The position numbers and the translations under genes are program-made. The notes under the pieces are model-generated. The model did no database searches. It worked only from the letters and a program-made list of their open reading frames with translations, and was not told the origin of the DNA. From NCBI GenBank assembly GCA_028753945.1, contig JAPNXP010000006.1, forward strand, positions 62,001 to 126,000: 64,000 bases of DNA, written 5' to 3'. Positions 30,910 to 41,481 of this stretch are shown here, one piece after another. The stretch is from Hexactinellida sp. DTS-2022 (taxonomy: Eukaryota > Porifera > Hexactinellida). The number at the start of each line of letters is the position of its first letter. Position 1 is the first letter of the stretch.

Positions 30910-33900
30910 AAAATTGCAGCTGTGCCGACGCATGTTCCTTTGGTGGCACTATATTTTGTTGGTGGGTTATTGATAGTGCCTCCAAAAGAACATGCTGTCA
31001 GCACATCTGCAATTTTGGATTTTTTTTCGCCAAGTCATCAACGCCTCAAGGTGTCATGATCCATTTGTTAATTGATCCGAGCCACAAGGACGGGAGATAA
31101 ATTTGAAGTTTGTTTCTATCATAAACCATCTTGAGTTTAATGCCATTCATTCATTATGTATTGATAATAAATTATATTATTAGTTATTTATTTTAGCAAT
31201 GTTATCCATGGTTGGTTGAGTTGAGTCAACAAATTCCTTATATTATATTATTTAATTTAATCAATTGTATAGTAATACTAAAATTAAATAGAAGCCAGCT
31301 GGAATTTATAAGTTAAATCAATATAATTATCGCAAGTTGAATCACTAGAGTAGGATTTAACAAGTTAAATCAATATAATTATTACAAGTTGAAACAATAG
31401 AATTAGATTTAACACTTTACTGAAATTGAAGTGTCAGTAAACAAAGAAATTTCAACCCCCATTTATGGCAGAAATTGACCCCTTTATTGAAAAATTTCTT
31501 CTCCCATCAGACGCAGAATTTTATGGCGAATCCAAATGTGAAATAAAATTTTGGGGTTTAGTAAAACATTTTTTGAGTTATGGACCAGACAAATTTTGAA
31601 AGGTGTTAAAGATGTGTCAAGAATTTGTTAATACAAAATCGTAACCCCAGGTGCAAATTAGACGTCGACTCCGAATCTACATGCCAAGTTTCAGCCCTCT
31701 ATGTATACAGGTGTGGCCAGGGCACCTGCTACGGAGAAATAATAATAATAATAAAAATAATAATAAAAATCCAAAATTGCAGCCTGTGCCGACGCATGTT
31801 CGTTTGGTGGCACTATATTTTGATGGTAGTTTATTGATAGTGCCTCCAAAGGAACATGCTGTCGGCACGGGCTGCAATTTTGGATTTTTTTTCGCCATGT
31901 CATCATCACTATGAAGGTGTTAAATTATTTCAGAAAGGTGTTTCAGAAGGCATCGACCCTTAGAGTGGTGGAAGTTTCCATTTAGTCCACTTCATTTTAG
32001 AGATATTTAAGTTTGAGTAGAATATAATAGCTGATGACTCAGCATTTTTTATGTGAGTGTTGGGTCATCACCCAACATCAACTAACCCATTTTAAATATC
32101 GAATTAACAAAATTGTAAAAACACATTTTTTTAACGATGTCATCATCACCTCAAGGTGTCAAGACCCACTTGTATAGGTGGCACGACCCACTTGTATAGG
32201 TGGCACGTGCCATAAGGACCAATTGATAAATTGAAAGTTTGTTTCTATCTTCTATGACCTCTGAGATTTATGATATTTAATAAATTAGTGTATATTATTA
32301 TTATTATTATTTATAATTTAACACCAATTTCAATGTCAACTTATATTTATTAAGTTTAATTATTTTGTCATAAATAATAAATTAATTAATTTGGCTATTA
32401 AATTTCAATTCCGCACACTCGATAACCCCTAATAAACAAATTGGGAGCATCTATATAAGTCATATACTGACTGAATTAAGTATAATAAATTACGTCAGTA
32501 TATTAACAGTGCAATAATATTCTCGCAGAAGTAAATATTGGAATAATATTCTCAATAGTATTCTCGCAGAAGTAAATATTTGGATTTTTTATTATTATTA
32601 TTTTTAACAATAGAATTAGATTTAACACTTTCAATTGAACTGAAGTGTTAGTAAACAAAGAAATTTTAACTCCCATTTATGGCAGAAATAAAACTCTTTA
32701 TCGAAAGTTTTCTTCTCCCATCAGACGCAGAATTTTATGGTGAATCCAAATGTGAAATAAAATTTGGGGGTTTAGTAAAACATTTTTCTAGCTATGGACC
32801 AAACAAATTTTGAAAGGTGTTAAAGATGTGTCAAAAATTTGTTAATAAAAAATCGTAACCCCAGGTGCAAATTAGACGGTCCATACGCACCTACATGCCA
32901 AGTTTCAGCCCATCAACTATAAAGCTCAGGCCAGGGCACCGTCTACGGAGAAAAAATAAAAAAAATCCAAAATTGCACCCTGTGCCGACGCATGTTCCTT
33001 GGTGGCACTATATTTTGTTGGTGGTTTATTGATAGTGCCTCCAAAGGAACATGATGTCGGCGCAGGCTGCAATTTTGGATTTTTTTCCGCCAAGTCATCA
33101 ACGCCCAAGGTGTGAAGAACCATTTGTTAATTGGTCGTTGTCACAAGGAATGGTAGATTAATTTGAAGTTAGTTTCTATCATAAACCATCAAGAGTTTAA
33201 TGCCATTCATTCATTATGTATTGATAATAAATTATATTATTAGTTATGTATTTTAGCAATGTTATCCACGGTGATTTGAGTTTAGTCAATAAATTCCTTA
33301 TATTATTATATTTTATTTAATCCATTGTATAGTAATACTAGAATTAAATAGAAGCCAGCTGGTATTTATAAGTTGAATCAATTTAATTATCGCAAGTTGA
33401 AACAATAGTGAAAGATTTAACAAGTTAAATCAATATAATTATTACAAGTTTAAACAATGGAATTAAATTTCACAGTTTTATTGAAATTGAAGTGTTGAGA
33501 AACAAAGGAATTTCAACTCCCATTTATGGCAGAAATTAAACCAATATTAACAAATTTTCTTCTCCCATCAGACGCAGAATTTTATGGTGAATCCAAATAT
33601 GAAATAAAAATTGGGGGTTTAGTAAAACATTTGTTGAGTTATGGACCAGACAAATTTTGAAAGGTGTTAAAGATGTGTCAAAAATTTGTTAATACAAAAT
33701 CGTAACCCCAGGTGCAAATTAGACGTCGACTCCGAATCTACATGCCAAGTTTCAGCCCTCTATGTATACAGGTGTGGCCAGGGCACCTGCTACGGAGAAA
33801 TAATAATAATAATAAAAATAAAAAAAATCCAAAATTGCAGCTGTGCCGACGCATGTTCCTTTGGTGGCACTATATTTTTGTGTTGTTTATTGATAGTGCC

Positions 33901-34655
33901 TCCAAAGGAACATGCTGTCGGCGCAGGCTGCAATTTTGGATTTTTTTTAGCCAAGTCATCAACGCCCAAGGTGTGAAGAAGCATTTGTTAATTGGTCCGA
34001 GTCACAAGGAACGGTAGATAAATTTGAAGTTTGTTTCTATCTTAAACCATCTTGAGTTTGATGCCATTCATTCATTATGTATTGATAATAAATTATATTA
34101 TTAGTTATTTATATTAGCATTGTTATCCACGGTTGAGTTGAATTAAGTCAACAAATTCCTTATATTATATTATTTTATTTAATCCATTGTATGGTAAATT
34201 AAATAGAATCCAGCTGCAATTTATAAGTTAAATCAATTTAATTATCGCAAGTTGAATCAATAGAGTAAGATTTAACAAGTTAAATCAATATAATTATTAC
34301 AAGTTGAAACAATGGAATTAGATTTAACAGTTATACTGAAACTGAAGTGTGAGTAAACAAAGAAATTTCAACCCCCATTTATGGCAGAAATAAAACTCTT
34401 TATTGAAAGTTTTCTTCTCCCATCAGACGCAGAATTTTATGGTGAATCCAAATGTGAAATAAAATTTGGGGGTTTAGTAAAACATATTTTGTGTTATGGA
34501 CCAGACAAATTTTGAAAGGTGTTAAAGATGTGTCAAAAATTTGTTAATCAAAAATCGTAACCCCAGGTGCAAATTAGACGGTCCCATCGCACCTACATGC
34601 CAAGTTTCAGCCCATCAACTATAAAGCTCAGGCCAGGGCACCGTCTACGGAGAAA
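29621..34655 (+). repeat. Composite repeat cluster: 5 foldbacks and 5 conserved 300-bp cores
   Basis: Foldbacks: 29621-29739, 30905-31021, 31768-31886, 32964-33081, 33826-33942. Each has arms AATCCAAAATTGCAGCCTGT ... GGCTGCAATTTTGGATT and an unpaired middle (TATTTTGTTGGTGGTTTATT). Cores of about 300 bp: 30581-30880, 31440-31739, 32653-32952, 33501-33800, 34356-34653, starting AACAAAGAAATTTCAACC, containing TCTTCTCCCATCAGACGCAG and ending TACGGAGAAA. Two spacer types alternate: long (29740-30580, 31887-32652) and short (31022-31439, 33082-33500, 33943-34355). The core-to-foldback joints are A-rich microsatellites of different length. No long open frame. The overall order is foldback-long-core-foldback-short-core, repeated. 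Confidence 0.9.
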
Positions 34656-34684
34656 AAAAAAATATAAATAAAAATAATAATAAA

Positions 34685-35145
34685 GGCAGTAAGATTAGAA
34701 CTGGGCCACTATACTATAGTATAGTCGGCACAGTAATAATAATAAAGGCAGTGATTCTAATACTGGGCCACTATACTATAGTATAGTCGGCACAGTAATA
34801 AAGGCAGTGATTCTAATACTGGGCCACTATACTATAGTATAGTCGGCACAGTAAAAAATAAAGGCAGTGAGATTAGAACTGGGCCACTATACTATAGTAT
34901 AGTCGGCACAGTAATAAAGGCAGTGATTCCAATACTGGGCCACTATACTATAGTATAGTCGGCACAGTAATAAAGGCAGTGATTCCAATACTGGGCCACT
35001 ATACTATAGTATAGTCGGCACAGTAATAAAGGCAGTGAGATTAGAACTGGGCCACTATACTATAGTATAGTCGGCACAGTAATAAAGGCAGTGAGATTAG
35101 AACTGGGCCACTATACTATAGTATAGTCGGCACAGTAATAAACAA
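34685..35145 (+). repeat. Tandem palindromic repeat, 8 copies
   Basis: About 57-bp unit: GATTAGAACTGGGCCACTAT, then the palindrome whose core is CTATACTATAGTATAG, then TCGGCACAGTAATAAAGGCA. Two subtypes differ in GATTAGAACT versus GATTCTAATACT. It directly follows the last 300-bp core. Confidence 0.92.
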
Positions 35146-35350
35146 AATACTAACTGAGTAAAAGCAAATAAACAAAAATATTTATTTTGGAAATTCGAGT
35201 ATAATAAAATCTAAAAATAGAACAAATTAACTAATATTTTTAATAAAATAAACAAAAGTTCAATAAACAAACTAAATTAAAATATTTTCAAATCCGAATA
35301 TGGGAACCAAATATCTACTATACATACCAATTCACCAAGCTGGTAACTAG

Positions 35351-35812
35351 CTATTTATGAGACTTCTTCTTTGCCTAAAAACAATTTCCATAATAAAAAC
35401 CACAATATGGAACTGTAAAAGTTAGTTTCACATTCGCATAACAACGATATATTATAGTAGAATGTTATTAACTCTTTAGCGAAATATAATATACTACTTT
35501 GCTATCAAATGAGTCACAATTTATTGTTAGTAGAAATAGAATTTCAAGTAGATATTAAGAGCAACCGTATATTGAAATAGAAATACTAATAAGTACGTTA
35601 ATAAATACAATAAGTAGAATTTGTATATGTTGTATTATTGTGTTATTATTGTTGTTGTTGTATTGTTGTTGTGTTGGTAGTGGTAGTGTTGTTGTTGTTG
35701 TTGTTGTTGTGCTGTATTGTGTTGATGTGTTGTTGTTGTTGTTGTTGTTGTGCTGTATTGTGTTGATGTGTTGTTGTTGTTGTTGTTGTTGTTGTGCTGT
35801 ATTGTGTTGATG

Positions 35813-35848
<36 letters not shown>

Positions 35849-37761
35849 CTTACCTTGTACAGGTTTTGGGAGAGGGCATCAGACATTGTGCTGGAGGCTC
35901 TAATCTGTACCTTCTTAGCTTTCTTGGCGCTCTTTGTGAGCTATAAATAGAATATTAAATAGAGACAGTAAACTCCCGTTATAACCAAGTCGGATATACC
36001 GAATAACCGCTTATAACGAAATAACCGCTTATAACGAAATGGATATTTCCCCCAGAGCACTAAATACATTAATTATTATCCGCTTATAACGAATATCCGA
36101 ATATAACGAAGGGATTTACAGGTCCCAAGCACTTCGTTATAACGAGAATTAGTATCCAAGAATAACCAACAAAACTTTGCCGATTAACCGAATATATTTC
36201 GATTAGATTATATTCAACTGTATTTCTAAATATAATCAACTCCGCTTAATAGATTTATCCGCTTAATGGGGTCAAAGTAACCTGGTCCCGAGGTGACTCT
36301 ATTAAACAGTCTACTGTATAATCAACTCTCGTTATAACGAATTGCCTAACGAATTGCTTTATACAATCTATAACGAATTGCTTTATACAATCTATAACGA
36401 ATTGCTCTATCCAACTATTGTGTACCTTCTTCTCAGATCTCTGTGCCAGCATTCCAATCTCTTCGTCGCTGTCACTTCCGGAACAGCTGAGTCTCCTACC
36501 ATAGGTTAGCTCCTCTGTCTACATACCAATGTTATACCATGGCAACCAAGGAATTATCCAGGAGCGCGAGACGCTCCTTTTGGAGCATGATTTTAGGAAA
36601 AAAATCAATTAGGAGAGCGAAAAATTGAAATCTTCTCCTATACCGTAACATTAATTTGTGATTTAGGCGTATGAAAATTGGATCAGACCAGGATTAGGAG
36701 CGTATTTACAAATGGCTGTATAATACACTGGTCTACATACCAATGTTATACCATGGCAACCAGCCAGACAGGAATGTAAAGCTATCATTATATAAACCCG
36801 ACATAGAAATAATTACAAAGGAAATGCTGTCGGCACAGCTGAAATTTTAGATTTTTTCAGTTATTTATAGGGATCTATATAGGGGTAATTGCTAATTCAA
36901 AGGGAAATGCTGTCGGCACAGCTGTAATTTTAGATTTTTACAGTTCAATACAGGGATTTATATTGGGATCAATGCTAATTCAAAAGGAAATACTGTCGGC
37001 ACAGCTGTAATTTTAGATTTTTTCAGTTTAATATAGGGGTTTATATTGGAGAAATTGCTAATCCGAAGGGAAATACTGTCGGCACAGCTGTAATTTTAGA
37101 TTTTTTCAGTTTAATACAGGGGTTCATATAGGCTACAAATCCAAAAGGAAATACTGTCGGCACAGCTGTAATTTTAGATTTTTAGTTAACTATAACACAG
37201 TGTTCTACTTCCCTAGTAACCGTTGTGTCACTAGGAATGCAGTTACCTTTTGAGCAGAGAATAGGGAATTCTCCGTTTGTGCCACATTACTGGACCAAGC
37301 CCTGTATTCGTTCTTTCTATCATATTTGTTCCCAATCCTGTAAACCATCTTCTGATTGGACAGACACTTTAGGCGGGGATTTGAGAAGTCCCCTCTCAGA
37401 GCCATGTCTGCTGTGGATCTTATTACGTGCGTCTGCAACACCTCCAGATTAGAGGCTGGAAACAAGAGGTAAACAAGAGGTAAACAACAACAATATGTAA
37501 ATAAGTACATAGTAAATACTAGCTAGCGAACTAACAAACCAAGTAGCGAACAAACCAACAAACCAAGAAACAAATACACAAACTACCTAACTAACATAAG
37601 TATACACTCTACAAACAACAACAACAACAACATACTCTTCTCTGCCTCTTCCCTTTCCATGGTTACTGGCATGGCTTGGGTTATAACAACAACAACAACA
37701 ACAACAACATACTCTTCTCTGCCTCCTCCCTATCCATGGTTACTGGCATGGCTTGGGTTAT

Positions 37762-37798
<37 letters not shown>

Positions 37799-40700
37799 TA
37801 CTCTTCTCTGCCTCCTCCCTATCCATGGTTACTGGCATGGCTTGGGTTATGACTCTCAGACACCTGGATCCGTCTCGGGCTCTGTACGTTATCTGGAGCT
37901 GGAAAGGTAGGTGCTCCTTTCCGCCAATCAGAAGAGAGGACACGGACTGTCTCCTGGTTAACCCGCCTACACAATGGAATCTCAACACATTTAGAATACA
38001 TAGTTAGTTATTAAAAAGTTGGAAAAAAGTAGTTAAAATTTGGAAAAAAAGAAAAAAATCGGTACATTTTAGGCTTTAGCACACTGGAGTGCGTTCTCAT
38101 TTTACACAAACACAAACCACAAATTGTATAAATACTATACAGTCGACTCCGCTTAATAGAGTCACTTCGGGACCAGGTTACTTTGACCCGATTAAGCGGA
38201 GAAATCTATTAACCGGTGGCTCTATTAAGCGGAGTCGACTGTAATATACAAGAATTGTCTGTCACACATTAGTTATAAGTTAAAACCTAAGTTGACTAAT
38301 TCTTTGAATAAGAGTAATTAATGAATTAGTCAACTAAGATTAAAACCCTTGGAAACGCTACGTAATGTTTGAACAGCTGGTAATCTCACAAGTGGCGCCT
38401 AATTCCTTAGGCTTTGGGTCTGTAACAGGAGGAGGTGTTACTTCCGGTCCTGTAACAGGAGGTGTTACTTCCGGTCCTGTCTCCATATTTGGTTTCAGTT
38501 CCAGTTCCATATTTGGTTCCGGTTCTGTTTCCATGTCAACAGTTGGTTCCTTTTGCTTTCGTCTGATTCCATATTCGAAAGTTAGTTCCGAATCTTCAGT
38601 CACATTTCCGACATTCCTTTCTACCCAAGAGTTGTCAGGCTGGCCAGGTTCCCTAGCAACCGATATGGCATTAGCTATTCAGTCTATAAATAGTCCCTAG
38701 TTACCTGAGGTATAGCTTGGAATGTAGCATGAGTCGAATAGAAACATTCGTTGCTAGGATAGGTTTCGCAAGAATGCTACTAAATCCTTCCATCAAATCG
38801 ACTGGGTTAACTCTCTCAACCTAAATAGCGACACATTTATATGTCTGGGACACAATTTAACACCTTTATTTGCTAAATGGGACACTCTAGGTTGGAATAA
38901 TAAGATCAAATAAATAGATTTACAATTGATATTTCATATTTCAAAATGTCTAAAGGATTTAATCATAACAATACAAATTCGAATAATATTAAATAGAGTT
39001 TATAATTAAATGGATTCAAGTATTAAGTAAAGTATTTATTCGCAATAATTATTCTGTCAAACTACAAATTAAATACAATACCTAATGAATTATAACCTGT
39101 ATACACACCCATAAACAACAACAACAACAAATACAATAACTAATGTATAATAACCTATGTACTAACCTCCCCATTGGTTTTATCTGCCACTAATCCCAGT
39201 TCCAATATCCTACACTCCGTACCAGATATAGTCAGCACACTAACAGTAACACCTTTCTCGTTAGCCAAACTAGCCACGTGTTCGTAATACGTCTGTGCCT
39301 CCATTAGTCGCTCCGGGGTAGATATATCTTCCAGCTGTCCCACACCTATAGTACAGGTAAACAAACACATACAGGTAAACAACAACACTAAACAATAGGT
39401 AAACAATAGCAGTTATATACAGGAGTTTATATAGGTTACTAATCCAAAGGGAAATGCTGACGGCACAGCTATAATTTTAGATTTTTTCAATACAAAACAG
39501 GGATTTATATAGGGGTAATTGCTAATCCAAAAGGAAATGCTTTCGGCACAGCTATAATTTTAGATTTTTTCAATACAAAACAGGGATTTATATAGGGATA
39601 ATTGCCAATCCAAACGGAAATTCAGTTGGCACAGCTGTAGTTTTAGATTTTTTCAAATTCTTGAGTTAATTACCAATATTATACTTTGTCTGGATAAACC
39701 CCTGGTATAACTAACCTACCTATAATAGTGTAATATCCCATATAACCCCTTGTATAACTAACCTACCTATATTGGCCATTCCGTCTGTGCATATGATGAC
39801 TTGGGATCCGGGAGGACCCTTTGAGGCCAGAGCTATGGAGACAACCAGAGCCGGGCCCAGGGCAGTCTGTCCGCTGTCTCTCAGGCTATAGGGTAGTTAG
39901 TTCCGGTTATATGTAGTTAGTTCCAGTTATATAGGTAGTTAGTTCCGGTTATAATGGTATAGTTCCGGTTGTAAACGTGGTTAGTTCACGTTGTAGACAG
40001 TGGCATTCGCATATTAGAAAGTCACATTTTGAATGTCATTTGCTTGCTAATAGGCAAACTTATTATTAGAGGAGCAGAATTAATATTAAATGCTCGCTTG
40101 TGGACTGAAATAACTTGCTAATAGAGCAACATTGCTATTAGGCGAACACCACTGTACATAGTCCGGGTTGCAAATACAGTAGAACCTCGTTAGTAGGAAC
40201 ACCAGGGGAACGTCAAAATATGTTCGCCTTATCCGGAATTCGTATTAACCAATATTATTGTATCGAAAAGGCTTTGAAGGGTACTGAAATAGTGATGGTA
40301 TTAACTTTGTTCATACTAACGAGGTTCTACTGTAATTAGTTGAATAATTGAATACCAAAAAGGATAGGAACTAAGTATAGAACTATTCCACTAGTGTTAA
40401 ATAAACAAGATACAACCTATCAACCAATGAAAGGAGAGAGTACCTCCATAGAGTTTGGCTCAGCTTCTGATTGGTGTTCCTGATGACGTCAGGGAGCTGA
40501 AAAGAGGCGCCAGACTCGAACAGTCTCTCCTCTTCGTAGAGCTTGTCTCCCGCCAGAATTAGAGCCTCCTTAGTACCGTCCCCTAGCAACGACACCTGCG
40601 AATGGAATGATATATAGATATGGGAGTATAGTGTTGTATTGATACTAGTTAATATGAAGTAATATTGATATTAGTTAATATTTGATTGTTTGTTGGTTTG

Positions 40701-41123
40701 TCCATTTGTTTGTTTGTTTGTTTGTTTGTTTGTTTGTTTGTCTAATTGTCCATTTGTTTATATGTCTTGTTTGTGTTTACAAGTATGTTTATTCGTCCAT
40801 GTGTTTATATGTAGCTGTTTATTTTCATGTATATTAATCTGTCCATATCTTTATGTGTGTGTATACTACCCTACAGATTAAAACAAACAACACCTTACTT
40901 CGTTATTGAAGGTTACTATGGCCACCCGCTTGTCTGGGTCCGTGGTGGCGAGTTGGTCCAGCTGCGACTGAACAGCTGATTGGAGACTCTTGAGTCTGGA
41001 GAGATAAGTCACAGCTGGTCGCATGTGCATTATCTGCTGAGTGTACTCCGCCCGGGTTAGGCCCAGCTCCTTAAGCAGCTCCTCTAGAGAGGGGTCCTCC
41101 TTAAGCGCGAATGAACCAGGGAT
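35351..41123 (-). CDS. VWA-domain protein, 3' eleven exons (5' part not in window)
   Basis: 543 residues, minus strand exons: 40899-41123, 40444-40595, 39767-39885, 39167-39345, 38705-38820, 38390-38652, 37802-37966, 37247-37455, 36426-36518, 35854-35940, 35351-35374 (stop TAG). All phases agree. The first exons code the end of a von Willebrand A fold: KRVAIVTFNNE, SGQTALGPAL (second MIDAS motif) and VIICTDGMANIG (third). The first MIDAS motif (DxSxS) is missing and must lie upstream. Then ATNVSIRLMLHSKLYLR, DSELTFEYGI, a Pro/Glu/Thr-rich linker with an imperfect repeat (GPEVTPPVT), LPFQLQITYRARDG, CLRVITQAMPVTMDREEAEK, and a basic/acidic tail (SGSDSDEE; AKKAKK; KKKSHK). This resembles an uncharacterised eukaryotic VWA family; I cannot name it. 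Intron splice sites and repeats around it are unusual. Confidence 0.85.
35630..35850 (+). repeat. (GTT)n / GCTGTATTGTGTTGATGT tandem repeat in the VWA gene's last intron
   Basis: About four units, each of a (GTT)n tract plus GCTGTATTGTGTTGATGT. Adjoins the donor of exon 35854-35940. Gln/Asn-rich open frames here are artefacts. Confidence 0.85.
35965..36318. mobile_element. Two pogo-like MITEs in the VWA gene
   Basis: 35965-36150: ACAGTAAACTCCCGTTATAA ... CTTCGTTATAACGAGAATT family. 36232-36318: short CTCCGCTTAATAGA-family copy ending CAGTCTACTGTA. Then 36320-36410 has three tandem ATACAATCTATAACGAATTG units. Confidence 0.7.
36548..36730. mobile_element. ~190-bp AGGAGCG-family element with 31-bp flanking duplication
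   Basis: Body: TTATCCAGGAGCGCGAGACG ... AGGAGCGTATTTACAAATGG ... AATACACTG. Flanks 36517-36547 and 36731-36761 are the same 31-bp sequence starting GTCTACATACCAATGTTATA. The left flank contains the 3' splice site of the VWA exon 36426-36518. Confidence 0.85.
36815..37190 (+). repeat. Tandem ~80-bp repeat of half foldbacks
   Basis: Five units, each AAAGGAAATGCTGTCGGCAC, AGCTGTAATTTTAGATTTTT and AGGGGTTTATATAGG-like filler. It sits in the VWA gene intron 36519-37246. A related three-unit array is in another intron at 39425-39655. Confidence 0.9.
37628..37860 (-). repeat. Triplicated 3' end of VWA exon 37802-37966 with its donor and (GTT)n
   Basis: Copies start at 37631, 37708 and 37797 on +, each with CATACTCTTCTCTGCCTC and ATCCATGGTTACTGGCATGG, joined by (CAA)n tracts of different length. 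Only the copy at 37797 joins the full exon. Confidence 0.92.
38138..38243. mobile_element. pogo-like MITE (CTCCGCTTAATAGAG), best-preserved copy, 106 bp
   Basis: TACAGTCGACTCCGCTTAAT at the left and TATTAAGCGGAGTCGACTGT then A at the right: near-perfect inverted ends with TA flanks. VWA gene intron. Confidence 0.9.
39425..39655 (+). repeat. Second tandem array of half foldbacks
   Basis: Three units of AAAGGAAATGCTTTCGGCAC, AGCTATAATTTTAGATTTTT and CAGGGATTTATATAGGG filler, in the VWA intron 39346-39766. Confidence 0.9.
39994..40334. mobile_element. Two adjacent pogo-like MITEs
   Basis: 39994-40156: GTGGCATTCGCATATTAGAA ... ATTAGGCGAACACCACTGTA. 40175-40334: TACAGTAGAACCTCGTTAGT ... ACTAACGAGGTTCTACTGTA. 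Both in the VWA intron 39886-40443. Confidence 0.85.
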
Positions 41124-41184
41124 CTACATGGTAGTGATATAGTGGTGTGTTGTTGTTGTGTTGTTGTATATAGACACTTGTTAG

Positions 41185-41481
41185 TACAGTACACCCTCGC
41201 TAATCCGAACAGAGGTGTTCCGATTCAAAATTCTCCTGTTCCGATTAGTGAATTCGTTCGGATTAGTGAAGTACAAGGACTTATCCAGGAGCGGGAGACG
41301 CTCCTTTTGGAGTATGATTTTCGGACATTTTTAATTTAGGAGCGCAAAATTTGGAATCTTTTCCTATCCGTAACATTGTTGTGTAATTTATGCGTATGAA
41401 AATTGGATCAGACCAGGATTAGGAGCGTATTTAAAATGGCTGTATAATACACTGGTGAAGTAATGCATTTCTAAGGGTGGT
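41185..41481. mobile_element. Nested elements between the VWA exon and the satellite
   Basis: A pogo-like end TACAGTACACCCTCGCTAAT at 41185 is interrupted at about 41270 by a ~190-bp AGGAGCG-family element (41279-41453), flanked on both sides by GTGAAGTA, an 8-bp duplication. The satellite begins within 30 bp of the right flank. Confidence 0.7.

Noticed and set aside
30792..34017. Open frames around the foldback elements (e.g. CNFGFFFAKSSTPQG)
   Set aside because: They read through the foldback arms and A-rich joints, recur in every copy with frameshifts, and look noncoding.
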